Shown: positions 52,084-60,675 of the stretch, one piece after another
How the letters are laid out: each line of letters starts with the position of its first letter
How positions within the stretch are numbered: the first letter of the stretch is position 1
From: Flammeovirga pacifica
Lineage (GTDB): Bacteria; Bacteroidota; Bacteroidia; Cytophagales; Flammeovirgaceae
Length of the DNA: 64,000 bases
Assembly (NCBI RefSeq): GCF_000807855.2
Contig: NZ_JRYR02000001.1
Location: forward strand, 4,693,892-4,757,891
Reading direction: 5' to 3'
Translations under genes and position numbers: made by a program
Notes under the pieces: model-generated
Databases searched by the model: none
What the model was told of the DNA's origin: nothing
The model's input: only the letters and a program-made list of their open reading frames with translations

Positions 52084-53544
52084 CTAATTCATTATGATTT
52101 TTTCATTTCTGAGGAAATCATACAATGTAAACATCCTAAGCTGATAATAAGATAACCAATACTCTTTTAAAGCAGCAAGGTATTCTCTGGTGGCAGCATC
52201 TTTATCTCTTAAAGTAATATTCAAATCTGTGACACTAATTTTCCCCACCAAATACCGTTGTCTAGCAATTTCATAACTTCTTTCTGCAATATCCTTTGCT
52301 CTTTCTGTGGATAATGCTTTGTTTCTAATAATTGGAATTTGCCTTGCTAGCATGTAGATATTTTGTGTAAATAATTGCTCTTCTTGTTGTACTGTACTTT
52401 CTACTAAACGTTGGTTGGAAATGGCAGTTTCCACAGCCGATTTACGACGTCCCCAATCAACTAATGGAATATTAAAGCCTAAACGAAATTGTTGTTGATT
52501 GTTGGGATCATGATAAATACCTGTAGGATCAGATGCTTGTTGGGTTAATCCAAATTGACCATTTAAATTGATTTGTAAGCCAGCGTCACCCTTCGCTTTG
52601 GCAACGTCTCTTTCAGCTTCTAACCTCTTTCTTTTAAAACTAATATATTGTTGACGGTTTACTTGTGCTTCTTGAATGGCAATATCAGTACTGATGGTCA
52701 TATTAGGTAGTTCTTTAGGAAGAGATAGGGTGGCATTATCTGTGTTTGGTGGTAGCCCCAAGAAAGTTTTTAAAGTAAGAGAAGATCTTTCTACATCCAA
52801 GTTGGCAGATTGTAGGTTTCGTTCTGCTGTTATCACATTTAATTCTAATTGAAGAAGTTCATTTTCAGCAATTTTGCCTAAGTTATATCTGCCTTTTCCT
52901 ATTTTAAAGATCGTGTCATTATTGGCTAAATTGGTGGTAGCTACTTGTTGACTTACCTGAGCAAGGAGCATATCAAAGAAATATCCAGTAGCATCATAGG
53001 CTACATTTTCCATTTCTTCAACAAATCTTTTTTGAGATTCTTCGTATTTAAGTGGTTCAATTTTCTTATTCCATTTAAATGGATTATACGTAAAAAGTGG
53101 TTGATTGAAACCTACCACTAATGGTTGTCCTGCGTAGCTAGTACCTTGATTTGTCCCTTCAAAATTATCTATTCTTTGTATGGTAGATCCAAAATAAATC
53201 GATCCCCCAGTTAACCCTACATTTTGTTGCAACGATAAATTGACATCCGAATTGGCAACACTTACCGCTCTAAATTCTGTGGATCCATCGGGCTGCGTAA
53301 TGGGTGCAATCGAACGATTGAAATTGGGGAGATTACCATTTAACACTAATTGAGGTAGGTAAACGGATTTAAATTGTTTATAAAGCCAATAGTTGTTTTC
53401 TTTTCTGTTTTCTGCTTGTTGGGCAGAAAGCGATTGTTCTTTGGCAATACTAATTACTTGATCAAGCGTAAAAAGCTTCATTTCTTGAGCAAAAGAAGAT
53501 TGACATATCAGTAATGCTAGAAGAGTTTTGAATATATATTTCAT
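52084..53544 (-). CDS. TolC-family outer-membrane efflux channel
   Basis: 486 residues. Signal peptide (YIFKTLLALLICQSSFAQ) followed by two TolC/OEP repeats of long alpha-helical barrel segments. Visible elements are LFTLDQVISIAKEQSLSAQQAENRK (start of the first repeat), GKGRYNLGKIAENELLQLELNVITAERNLQ and ARQRYLVGKISVTDLNITLRDKDAATREY (second repeat), which are the typical R..G.......L......A patterns. It forms a trimeric channel across the outer membrane and periplasm. Its start lies 27 nt after the permease stop, so macA-permease-tolC are co-transcribed and should form one tripartite exporter. Confidence 0.92.
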   Translation of the reverse strand: MKYIFKTLLALLICQSSFAQEMKLFTLDQVISIAKEQSLSAQQAENRKENNYWLYKQFKSVYLPQLVLNGNLPNFNRSIAPITQPDGSTEFRAVSVANSDVNLSLQQNVGLTGGSIYFGSTIQRIDNFEGTNQGTSYAGQPLVVGFNQPLFTYNPFKWNKKIEPLKYEESQKRFVEEMENVAYDATGYFFDMLLAQVSQQVATTNLANNDTIFKIGKGRYNLGKIAENELLQLELNVITAERNLQSANLDVERSSLTLKTFLGLPPNTDNATLSLPKELPNMTISTDIAIQEAQVNRQQYISFKRKRLEAERDVAKAKGDAGLQINLNGQFGLTQQASDPTGIYHDPNNQQQFRLGFNIPLVDWGRRKSAVETAISNQRLVESTVQQEEQLFTQNIYMLARQIPIIRNKALSTERAKDIAERSYEIARQRYLVGKISVTDLNITLRDKDAATREYLAALKEYWLSYYQLRMFTLYDFLRNEKIIMN

Positions 53545-53571
53545 GAAGATTAAGTCGATTGTTGTCTTTAG

Positions 53572-54909
53572 TTATTCGTATCGTAATGATTCTATTGGAT
53601 CTTGATTAGCGGCTTTACGAGCCGGCGAAATTCCAAAAATTATCCCAATAGAAGTGGCTACTCCAAAAGAGATTAAGACAGAAGAGAAAGAAACGATGGT
53701 AGGAATATCGGCCACACTAGCAATAATTGTTGCCATTATAAATCCTAATATTACTCCAATCGTACCTCCAGATAAACTGATTAATACAGCTTCTAATAAA
53801 AACTGAAGGATAATATCTTGTTTTTTGGCACCTAAAGAAATCCTTAAACCTATTTCTTTAATTCTTTCTAATACCGAAGCAAGCATGATATTCATGATAC
53901 CAATACCTCCAACAATTAAAGATATAGAGGCAATCGCACCCAAAACAATATTGAAAATGTCTTTGGTTCTTTGTTGTTGTTTTAAAAGCATTTCTGGTAT
54001 AGAAATTTCAAAATCTACCTTATCGAAATGTCTACGAGTTAGCATTTTTTGAAGTACTTCTGCTGCTAATGATAAATCTTTAGACTCTGTCATTTGTATC
54101 ACAATTTTATCTAATTGATGATAATTGACTGCTTTTTTCTCTTGCACTTTATTTTGTGCAGCATCAGAAGCGGCTTTTTGAATATCAGATTTAGTAACTT
54201 TAGCTCTATCTTTATATCGTATTAGCATGGTATTGATAGGAATATAAACATCCATATTGGCGTTTCTAATCCCTAGCTTTTCGAGATTTTTTGACGATAC
54301 CATTCGTTCCTTCAATACCCCAATAACCGTGAGCCATTGCCCACCACATTTTATTTGCTTACCAATAGGATTTTCTTTGCTAAAAAATCTAGTTTGTAAT
54401 CCTCTACCTATAACACAGACAGGTTTTCCGAATTTGAAATGTGTATTATTAAAGAAATTACCTTCATTTATTTCATGATTATAGATCTCAAAATAAGCAT
54501 TCTGAACGCCAATTAATTTTGTAGATCTTCTTACACCATTTTTAATAATATAAGTATCTAATTCAATTTCAGGACTTATTTTCTGTACATTGGGTAATGT
54601 ATTTGTAATATTATTTAAATCTAAAAGACTTAAACCTGGGGAAAATTTATTCTTATCATTACTGTCATCACCTTCTTGTATTTTTTCTTCACTTTGTTCT
54701 TTTACAGGAGAAATGACAATGTTATTTACTCCAACCAATTTCATTTGGTCAAGTATTTCTTTTTGTGCTCCTTGTCCTACGGCAAGCATCGCAATTACAG
54801 CCCCTACACCAAAGATAATTCCTAAAGCGGTTAAAAAAGATCTTAAAGTATTGGCTAAAATTGCTTCAAAAGCAATAGACAGGTTAATTAATATTCTTTC
54901 TGTCATCAT
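53572..54909 (-). CDS. MacB-type ABC transporter permease (FtsX domain), no ATPase domain
   Basis: 445 residues. Four membrane helices: one near the N-terminus (TALGIIFGVGAVIAMLAVG) and three in the C-terminal half, which starts LGAIASISLIVGGIGIMNIMLASVLERIKEIGLR, the FtsX/MacB_PCD signature. A large periplasmic domain of about 230 residues sits between. E. coli MacB has an N-terminal ABC domain of about 230 residues; here it is absent, the product starts directly at the permease. The start codon overlaps the macA stop by one base (TAATG). A separate ATPase must exist elsewhere or upstream elements be missing. It works with the adjacent MacA-like and TolC-like proteins. Confidence 0.9.
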   Translation of the reverse strand: MMTERILINLSIAFEAILANTLRSFLTALGIIFGVGAVIAMLAVGQGAQKEILDQMKLVGVNNIVISPVKEQSEEKIQEGDDSNDKNKFSPGLSLLDLNNITNTLPNVQKISPEIELDTYIIKNGVRRSTKLIGVQNAYFEIYNHEINEGNFFNNTHFKFGKPVCVIGRGLQTRFFSKENPIGKQIKCGGQWLTVIGVLKERMVSSKNLEKLGIRNANMDVYIPINTMLIRYKDRAKVTKSDIQKAASDAAQNKVQEKKAVNYHQLDKIVIQMTESKDLSLAAEVLQKMLTRRHFDKVDFEISIPEMLLKQQQRTKDIFNIVLGAIASISLIVGGIGIMNIMLASVLERIKEIGLRISLGAKKQDIILQFLLEAVLISLSGGTIGVILGFIMATIIASVADIPTIVSFSSVLISFGVATSIGIIFGISPARKAANQDPIESLRYE

Positions 54910-56147
54910 TATTCCAAAGAAGATATTTTTTCACTTACAGAGTTGGGAGTAGTTAAGGAGATTTCATCTCCATCTGAAAGACCAGCTAGAATCTGAATAT
55001 CTTGATCATTCATTAATCCGGTTTTAACTTCGTATTTAGAAAAGCCACCAACTGTTTTTTTATAAACGAAAGTCAGAGAGTCACCTTCAGTATGTAATGC
55101 TTCTATAGGAATTAGCAATGCATTTTCTACTTCACCCGTTTGAATAATATTTGATGTTGTCATAGAAGGCCTAAGTGTGCTATCCGTTTCATTTACTATA
55201 ATTATAACTTCAAAAACTTTAGCATCAGAATTAGGTTTCTGCTCTCCTACGTTAGCTACTTTTGTTACTTTTCCGGTCAATTTTTTATCAGGAAAAGCGT
55301 CTAGCCCGATAATAACGGATTGATTTTTACTAATTTTCCTAATATCAACCTCATTGACATACGTTTTTGAGATCATCACAGATAAGTCGGGTAATGTGGC
55401 AACAACAGGGTCCCAAGCTCTAATATTAGTACCTTCTTTTTTCTTTTTGCCATCCCAATCTTTAGCATAAATGACCATACCCGATTCAGGAGCCATAATC
55501 GTAAACTCACTAAATAAATCTTGTAGAAAAGTCACTTTGCTTTTAGCTTGGCTTAACGTTGCATTAGCTTCGCGCATTTTAGCACTAAGCTGCTTTTGTT
55601 TGACTAAATAATTTGTTTTCGTTTGCTTTAGATCTCTATTAGCTTTGATTACTTCTATTTCTGCTTGTTTGATTGTAGCAGGAGGTTCGAAAGCAGATTG
55701 TTCTAGTGCTAACTTTTTTTCTTGAACAGTAAATTCCAGGTTAATTATTTTATCTCTTTCTTGGCTTAACTGTAATGCGGTATCTAATTGTGTTTGTTCC
55801 CATTGAGATTCTGCTTTCGTTAAATCAGTTTGTTTCTGTTCTAATTTGTCAGCAAGAGAAGAAGCATCTAGTTGTGCTACTTGATCTCCTTTTTGAACAA
55901 CTGTTCCTTCTGGGACTAAACTATTGATTTTTGTTTCCCAAATTTGAGCTTGCCTCATGCCAAGAGGCCCTTGTATTTCTACAAAATTTTTCGCTTCTAA
56001 TTCTCCAGTGGTACTTACATTAATGTAGAGATTATCTATACGTGCCTTAGAAAGTAAAACTTCTTCTGATGTTTTACTGGAAAAGAGATAGATAGTAATA
56101 GAGATTAGAGTTAAAGCCACTAGGCCTACTATTTGTTTTTTATTCAT
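54909..56147 (-). CDS. Periplasmic adaptor of the efflux system (MacA/HlyD-like)
   Basis: 412 residues. An N-terminal signal-anchor (IVGLVALTLISITIYLF), a lipoyl/barrel-sandwich half (NVSTTGELEAKNFVEIQG), a long coiled-coil hairpin (about 95-205, KLEQKQTDLTKAESQWEQ... to NATLSQAKSKVTFL), the returning barrel half (FTIMAPESGMVIYAKDWDGK), a beta-barrel domain and membrane-proximal domain to the C-terminus (LLIPIEALHTEGDSLTFVYKK). It links an inner-membrane permease to the TolC channel. First gene of the operon macA-permease-tolC-LemA-like. The upstream region (56148-56432) is AT-rich with no consensus promoter recognised. Confidence 0.9.
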   Translation of the reverse strand: MNKKQIVGLVALTLISITIYLFSSKTSEEVLLSKARIDNLYINVSTTGELEAKNFVEIQGPLGMRQAQIWETKINSLVPEGTVVQKGDQVAQLDASSLADKLEQKQTDLTKAESQWEQTQLDTALQLSQERDKIINLEFTVQEKKLALEQSAFEPPATIKQAEIEVIKANRDLKQTKTNYLVKQKQLSAKMREANATLSQAKSKVTFLQDLFSEFTIMAPESGMVIYAKDWDGKKKKEGTNIRAWDPVVATLPDLSVMISKTYVNEVDIRKISKNQSVIIGLDAFPDKKLTGKVTKVANVGEQKPNSDAKVFEVIIIVNETDSTLRPSMTTSNIIQTGEVENALLIPIEALHTEGDSLTFVYKKTVGGFSKYEVKTGLMNDQDIQILAGLSDGDEISLTTPNSVSEKISSLE

Positions 56148-56362
56148 TAGTTGGTTTGCTGAAGATATATGAATAGACTGAATAATTTGACACTATAATT
56201 TTGTAAAAACCTGACAATAAGTAATGATTAATTGTATTAAGCTTTGTTAATCTGGAGATATTACTATCAAAATAACTTCAAGTATTTTAAAACAAATAAA
56301 AAGAAAATAGTCTCTTTGTATTAATATCATCAAAAACGGCTTCAAAACTTGAGTAATCTTTA

Positions 56363-56370
56363 TATATTTG
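56363..56370 (+). promoter_or_regulatory. Possible -7 element of asnS
   Basis: TATATTTG matches TAnnTTTG, 62 nt before the GTG start; no TTTG at consensus distance upstream. Confidence 0.3.
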
Positions 56371-56432
56371 TGCTCATTTTTGTGGGCAATATGTGTTGTC
56401 CTTTTTTATTGAACATTTAAACTACCACGCAA

Positions 56433-57863
56433 GTGAAAAGGATTAAAATAAAAGACTTGCTGGCATCAGGAGAAATCGGTGCCAAAGTAACTGTTAAAGG
56501 ATGGGTTAGAACATTCAGAAGTAATCGTTTTATCGCTTTAAATGACGGTTCTACTATCAATAATATACAAGCAGTGGTAGATTTTGAAAATACAGACGAA
56601 GATCTACTAAAAAGATTAACTACAAGTGCTGCAGTGAGTATCGATGGTACTGTAGTAGAATCTCAAGGTAAAGGTCAACGTATAGAAATTACTGTTGATA
56701 CTTTAGAAATACTAGGTGATGCAGATCCGGATGAATATCCACTTCAACCTAAAAAACACTCTTTAGAGTTTTTAAGAGAGAAGGCGCATTTACGTCCTCG
56801 TACACAGACTATGAGTGCTGTTTATAGAGTTCGTAACGCTTTAGCTTACGGAATTCATAAATTCTTTAATGAGAAAGGATTTATGTATATGCATACACCA
56901 ATCATTACAGGTTCTGATGCAGAAGGAGCAGGGGAAATGTTTAAAGTAACAAACGTTGATCTTAAAAATCCTCCGCTAACAGAAGAAGGTGAAATTGACT
57001 TCAAAGAAGATTTCTTTGGAAAAGCTGTGAATCTTTCAGTATCTGGACAGTTAGAAGCAGAAGTAGGTGCAATGTCTATGGGTGAAGTGTATACTTTTGG
57101 CCCAACATTTAGAGCTGAAAATTCTAACACAACACGTCACTTAGCAGAATTCTGGATGATTGAACCAGAGATGGCTTTTTATGATTTGGATGACAACATG
57201 GACTTAGCAGAGGAGATGATCAAATATTTGATTGACTTTGCAATGGAACAGTGTCCTGATGATTTAGCTTTCTTAGATCAGAGATATGCACAAGAGCAAA
57301 AATCAAAACCTCAAAACGAAAGATCAGATTTAGGTCTTTTAGACCGTTTGAAATTTGTATCTGATAATAACTTTGAGCGTTTAACTTATACAGAAGCAAT
57401 TGATGTATTAAAGCGTTCTAAACCTTTCAAAAAAGGTAAATTTAAATATCCAGTAGATTGGGGTATTGATTTACAATCTGAACACGAACGTTATCTTGTA
57501 GAAAAGGAATTCAAGAAGCCAGTAATTCTAACAGATTATCCTAAAGACATCAAATCATTTTATATGAAACAAAATGACGATGGGAAAACTGTAAGAGCAA
57601 TGGATGTTTTATTCCCAGGTATTGGTGAAATTATCGGTGGATCTCAAAGAGAGGATTCGTTAGAGAAATTAACTACAAGAATGGACGAAATGGGAGTACC
57701 TCATGAAGAACTTTGGTGGTACCTTGAATTACGTAAATTTGGAACAGCACCTCACTCAGGTTTTGGTTTAGGTTTCGAAAGAATCGTATTATTCGTTTCA
57801 GGTATGTCAAATATCAGAGACGTAATTCCATTCCCTCGTGCTCCGAAAAGTGCAGATTTCTAG
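56433..57863 (+). CDS. asnS: Asparaginyl-tRNA synthetase
   Basis: 476 residues. N-terminal OB-fold anticodon-binding domain (about 1-115, [20 protein letters not shown]) followed by the class IIb catalytic domain. Motif 2 is [19 protein letters not shown], with the preceding [20 protein letters not shown], and motif 3 is [16 protein letters not shown]. The [10 protein letters not shown] block distinguishes Asn from Asp enzymes. Start is GTG at 56433; no ATG is available before the OB fold, so it is well supported. The product charges tRNA-Asn directly, which makes an indirect GatCAB route for Asn unnecessary. Monocistronic, with its own terminator. Confidence 0.95.
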   Translation: MKRIKIKDLLASGEIGAKVTVKGWVRTFRSNRFIALNDGSTINNIQAVVDFENTDEDLLKRLTTSAAVSIDGTVVESQGKGQRIEITVDTLEILGDADPDEYPLQPKKHSLEFLREKAHLRPRTQTMSAVYRVRNALAYGIHKFFNEKGFMYMHTPIITGSDAEGAGEMFKVTNVDLKNPPLTEEGEIDFKEDFFGKAVNLSVSGQLEAEVGAMSMGEVYTFGPTFRAENSNTTRHLAEFWMIEPEMAFYDLDDNMDLAEEMIKYLIDFAMEQCPDDLAFLDQRYAQEQKSKPQNERSDLGLLDRLKFVSDNNFERLTYTEAIDVLKRSKPFKKGKFKYPVDWGIDLQSEHERYLVEKEFKKPVILTDYPKDIKSFYMKQNDDGKTVRAMDVLFPGIGEIIGGSQREDSLEKLTTRMDEMGVPHEELWWYLELRKFGTAPHSGFGLGFERIVLFVSGMSNIRDVIPFPRAPKSADF

Positions 57864-57892
57864 AATAAGACTTATATAAGTTAACTATATTG

Positions 57893-57924
57893 AAGCCGTT
57901 GATAAGTATCAGCGGCTTTTTTTA
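57893..57924 (+). terminator. Intrinsic terminator of asnS
   Basis: AAGCCGTTGATA (57893-57904) and TATCAGCGGCTT (57907-57918), one wobble, then Ts. Confidence 0.92.
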
Positions 57925-57966
57925 TAAACTTAAACACCTTTTTTAATTCAGTCTTAATCCTTTAAC

Positions 57967-58008
57967 TTACCTATTACCTATTACCTATTACCTATTACCT
58001 ATTACCTA
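57967..58008 (+). repeat. Six perfect tandem copies of TTACCTA
   Basis: The 42 bases are six uninterrupted copies of the heptamer TTACCTA with no variation. The array ends 8 nt before the ATG of the TfoX-N protein and therefore lies in its leader or promoter region. Copy number could change by slipped-strand mispairing. Confidence 0.97.
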
Positions 58009-58016
58009 GAATAAAT

Positions 58017-58364
58017 ATGGCATACGACGAGTATTTAGGAGAACGTATAACCCGATGGTTTCAAGAACAGAAAGTGGATTTCTTCCCCAAGAAAATGATG
58101 GGAGGGTTAATTTTTATGGTGAATAATAAAATGTGTTGTGGTATTCATATAGACAAAAAGTTTGGGGATAGTTTACTAATGGCTAAAATTGGAGAAGAGC
58201 AATATGCACAAGAAATACATAAAGCTGAAACCCTCCCAATGGACTTTACAGGAAGACCAATGAAAGGGTTTATATTTATCAAGCCCGAGGGGTTTGATAT
58301 GGATGAACAATTAGAATATTGGTTAGAAAAATCCTTAGATTACAATATCCAACTGTATGGATAA
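58017..58364 (+). CDS. TfoX N-terminal-domain protein
   Basis: 115 residues, a stand-alone TfoX_N domain. The pattern PKKMMGGLIFMVNNKMCCGIHIDKKFGDSLLMAKIG followed by TLPMDFTGRPMKGFIFIKPEG is diagnostic (MFGG...V.GKM..G.....LL.R.G ... RPMKGF). TfoX is a regulator of natural competence in gamma-proteobacteria, but stand-alone TfoX_N proteins in other phyla have no shown role in competence. No helix-hairpin C-terminal TfoX_C domain is present. The start is the ATG 8 nt after a heptanucleotide repeat; expression may vary with repeat number. It converges with the first of three tandem paralogues. Confidence 0.83.
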   Translation: MAYDEYLGERITRWFQEQKVDFFPKKMMGGLIFMVNNKMCCGIHIDKKFGDSLLMAKIGEEQYAQEIHKAETLPMDFTGRPMKGFIFIKPEGFDMDEQLEYWLEKSLDYNIQLYG

Positions 58365-58383
58365 TTGATCTAGGAAATTTTTT

Positions 58384-58827
58384 CTAATCGAATGATTTTA
58401 CCTTAGTGGTTGAATTATCAACAGGTCTCCAACCTAGGTCTTCATAGAATTTATAGGTATATTTTTTCCAGGTAATATCACCTGATTCTTTATCAACTTT
58501 TTTCTTTCTCCAAATTAATAGACATTCATTTCCATCTGAGTAATCTGTATATACTCTAACAAAATCAGAACCTTCATTTAAATTATCAAATAAAATATTG
58601 TCTGTAGTTTTATCAACAATCATTTTATGATGTTTACCATCTTTGAAAATTTCTAATGTTCCATTATTGGCAACACCATTAATAAATGGAGCTGTTTTTA
58701 CTTTTGGTGGAGTATTCATGTGATCATAATTTCTATTAGATTCTTTACCATGATCACCACCATCAGCAAAAGTGAATGATGAGATAAATAATAAAACTAA
58801 AACCGATATAATTGAATACTTTTTCAT
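58384..58827 (-). CDS. Small secreted protein, tandem paralogue A of three
   Basis: 147 residues. Signal peptide (ISVLVLLFISSFTFA) then a short His/Asp/Gly-rich linker (DGGDHGKESNRNYDHMN) and a domain of about 105 residues that I do not recognise. It shares with the two upstream genes YDHMNTPPK, APFI.G.A....LE.F, H.M..D...D.ILFD.L.E..D, VR.YTD..DG..CL.IWR.K, ITW.K.TYK and GWRP.DN.T. A conserved Cys precedes LIWR (ECLLIWRKKK). The pattern of short strands with charged turns suggests a small beta-rich domain. Location periplasm or outside the cell. No terminator is evident before the convergent TfoX-N gene. Confidence 0.6.
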   Translation of the reverse strand: MKKYSIISVLVLLFISSFTFADGGDHGKESNRNYDHMNTPPKVKTAPFINGVANNGTLEIFKDGKHHKMIVDKTTDNILFDNLNEGSDFVRVYTDYSDGNECLLIWRKKKVDKESGDITWKKYTYKFYEDLGWRPVDNSTTKVKSFD

Positions 58828-58882
58828 GACATTTTTTCTTTGTTCACTTACTTATATCGAAGAATTTAAAATGTCACCTATA

Positions 58883-58916
58883 AAAAAAGGTTATCTCAAA
58901 AAAAATGAGACAACCT
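58883..58916 (-). terminator. Terminator of paralogue B
   Basis: AGGTTATCTCA (58888-58898) and TGAGACAACCT (58906-58916) with a 7-nt A loop and one wobble; on the minus strand followed by seven Ts. The stem is nearly the same as the one at 32251-32284. Confidence 0.85.
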
Positions 58917-58978
58917 ATCCAATTTATAACAATAACCAATACTACTAACCAATATTGTTTTTTAACACAGTAAGTCAA

Positions 58979-59422
58979 TTACTTATAGGATTTTACTTGA
59001 TTTGTTGTGTTATCAATGGGTCTCCAACCTATTGTAGAATATTCCTTATAAGTAAATTTAGACCAAGTGATTTCACCTGTTTTATTATCTTTCTTTTCTT
59101 TTCTCCAGATAATTAAGCAATCTTTTCCATCTGTTTGATCTGTGTATATTCTAACATAATCTGTTTCTTCATTTAAACCATCGAATAGAATATGATCCGT
59201 CTTACTATCAATAATCATCATGTGTTTACGACCTTCTTTAAATAGCTCTAATGAAGTTTCATTAGCAAGACCTTTAATAAAGGGTGATGATACATCTTTT
59301 GGAGCAGTATTCATATGATCATATTTTTCACTTTTATTCTTTTCTTCACCTTCCTCACCATGATCAGCCATAATGAATAATGAAATAAATAGAAAGGGTA
59401 ATGTGATAAGTAGCTTTTTCAT
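58979..59422 (-). CDS. Small secreted protein, tandem paralogue B of three
   Basis: 147 residues, the same family as the flanking genes and with the same layout: signal peptide (LLITLPFLFISLFIMA), acidic/His linker (DHGEEGEEKNKSEKYDHMN) and the unknown domain. By eye it is more divergent from A and C than these are from each other in the first part (APKDVSSPFIKGLANE), but it keeps the Cys (KDCLIIWRKEK) and the final GWRPIDNTTNQVKSYK. It is separated from A by its own terminator and from C by 147 nt, so the three genes may be separately transcribed. No function can be assigned. Confidence 0.6.
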   Translation of the reverse strand: MKKLLITLPFLFISLFIMADHGEEGEEKNKSEKYDHMNTAPKDVSSPFIKGLANETSLELFKEGRKHMMIIDSKTDHILFDGLNEETDYVRIYTDQTDGKDCLIIWRKEKKDNKTGEITWSKFTYKEYSTIGWRPIDNTTNQVKSYK

Positions 59423-59513
59423 AATATAATTGTTTGAATGTAAACTAAATAACGACTTACCTAAATGAAAAGATGTTTAACTTTAAACAAATTAACATAA
59501 AATGTGTTTTTCA

Positions 59514-59544
59514 ATAAAAAAAGGTTGATCATAGACCAACCTTT
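59514..59544 (-). terminator. Terminator of paralogue C
   Basis: AAAGGTTGATC (59520-59530) and GACCAACCTTT (59534-59544), 3-nt loop; on the minus-strand transcript the odd pair is G-U. Followed by seven Ts. Confidence 0.8.
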
Positions 59545-59569
59545 ATGTTTAAAGTGCTTGTTAGTAAGT

Positions 59570-60028
59570 TTATTTAAATGCTTTTACTATAGTGGTTTTA
59601 TTATCCACAGGCCTCCAACCTACATTGGGGATTTTTTTATAAGTATATTTTTTCCAAGTGATTTTGCGATTCTTTTTGTCATACTTCTTAATTCTCCAAA
59701 TGATTGCATTGGTAGTATGATCCCTTTCATCATTAAAAACCCTGACAAAGTCTTTTCCTTCAATAATTCCATCAAATAAAATATTATCAGATGATTTTTC
59801 GACCAACATTAAATGGTTCTTTGTATCACTATATATTTCTAATGTTGGATCTGCAGCAACACCTTTAATAAAAGGTGCAGTCTTAACTTTTGGCGGAGTT
59901 GCTAAATGATCATAATTACTTTTTTTATGCTTAGGATGTTTTCCATCATGATGATTTAATGATAATGCATAAATATTTGAACTGAAAAGTAGTAGCAGGC
60001 AGAAAATAGAATTTTTTAAAATATTCAT
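59570..60028 (-). CDS. Small secreted protein, tandem paralogue C of three
   Basis: 152 residues. Signal peptide (SIFCLLLLFSSNIYA), His/Lys-rich linker (LNHHDGKHPKHKKSNYDHLA) and the shared domain: TPPKVKTAPFIKGVAADPTLEIY, NILFDGIIEGKDFVRVF, ITWKKYTYK and GWRPVDNKTTIVKAFK. Unlike A and B it lacks the conserved Cys: ERDHTTNAIIWR stands where A has GNECLLIWR. The basic linker also contrasts with the acidic linkers of A and B. Loss of the Cys in one copy suggests different partners or redox behaviour. Oldest and newest copies cannot be told from sequence alone. Function unknown. Confidence 0.6.
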   Translation of the reverse strand: MNILKNSIFCLLLLFSSNIYALSLNHHDGKHPKHKKSNYDHLATPPKVKTAPFIKGVAADPTLEIYSDTKNHLMLVEKSSDNILFDGIIEGKDFVRVFNDERDHTTNAIIWRIKKYDKKNRKITWKKYTYKKIPNVGWRPVDNKTTIVKAFK

Positions 60029-60127
60029 AATATTATTAATGTAAGGTGTATAGTATATTGATAATCAGTATTATTACAATTAAATAAACCACTCACCCTC
60101 ACCTTATTAAGATCTATTAAAATATCT

Positions 60128-60135
60128 TACCTTTG
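60128..60135 (+). promoter_or_regulatory. Possible -7 element for the GNAT gene
   Basis: TACCTTTG is an exact TAnnTTTG match 42 nt before the ATG; no clear TTTG at consensus distance upstream. Confidence 0.45.
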
Positions 60136-60177
60136 TATGCATTATAATCATACATCAAACACACTTTCCTGTTTTAT

Positions 60178-60669
60178 ATGTCAACCCTTATCATAAGAGA
60201 AATACAAAAAGAGGATGATAGCATTATTGCCTCTATTATTAAAAAATCGTTGGAAGAACATAAAGCAAATTTACCCGGTACCGCTTATTTTGATGAAAAC
60301 CTAGGAAGGCTGTCTCAGTTTTATAAAGAAGAAAGTAATTCTGCATATTTTATTGCAGAATGGGACGGACAAATAGTAGGGGGTGCCGGAATAGGTAAAA
60401 TAATCGGTAATACTTCAAATATCTGCGAATTACAAAAAATCTATTTGTCTTCTTCTTACAGAGGGAAAGGTATAGGTATGGCTTTAATGAAAAAATGTCT
60501 AGATTTTGCAAAGTCTGAACAATACAATGCATGTTATTTAGAAACTATGCCTCAATTGGTGGGAGGGTTAAATCTCTATAAAAAAATGGGATTCGAATTA
60601 TTAGATCAACCTTTAGGTAACACATCTCATCATGCTTGTCAGATTTGGATGCTTAAATCTTTTAAATAA
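60178..60669 (+). CDS. GNAT family N-acetyltransferase
   Basis: 163 residues, one GNAT domain. The acetyl-CoA motif is YLSSSYRGKGIGMALMKKCLDFA (Q/RxxGxG), preceded by ICELQKIYL and the strand YFIAEWDGQIVGGAGIG; the C-terminal part has GGLNLYKKMGFELLDQPL. The N-terminal IREIQKEDDSIIASIIKKSLEEH resembles the PanZ-unrelated, small-substrate GNATs. Acceptor unknown. It starts a run of three plus-strand genes (6 nt to the YheT-type hydrolase, then 1 nt to a small membrane protein), so they are likely one operon. Confidence 0.85.
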   Translation: MSTLIIREIQKEDDSIIASIIKKSLEEHKANLPGTAYFDENLGRLSQFYKEESNSAYFIAEWDGQIVGGAGIGKIIGNTSNICELQKIYLSSSYRGKGIGMALMKKCLDFAKSEQYNACYLETMPQLVGGLNLYKKMGFELLDQPLGNTSHHACQIWMLKSFK

Positions 60670-60675
60670 TCAATT

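Noticed and set aside
53572-54909. Possibility that the MacB permease is a frameshifted remnant missing its ATPase half
   Set aside because: The gene is directly coupled to an intact macA-like gene by a TAATG overlap, leaving no space for a lost ATPase domain, and permease-only homologues are common.
59504-59779. 91-codon plus-strand frame over paralogue C and its terminator
   Set aside because: Runs through the intrinsic terminator and antisense to a conserved family gene; no domain match.
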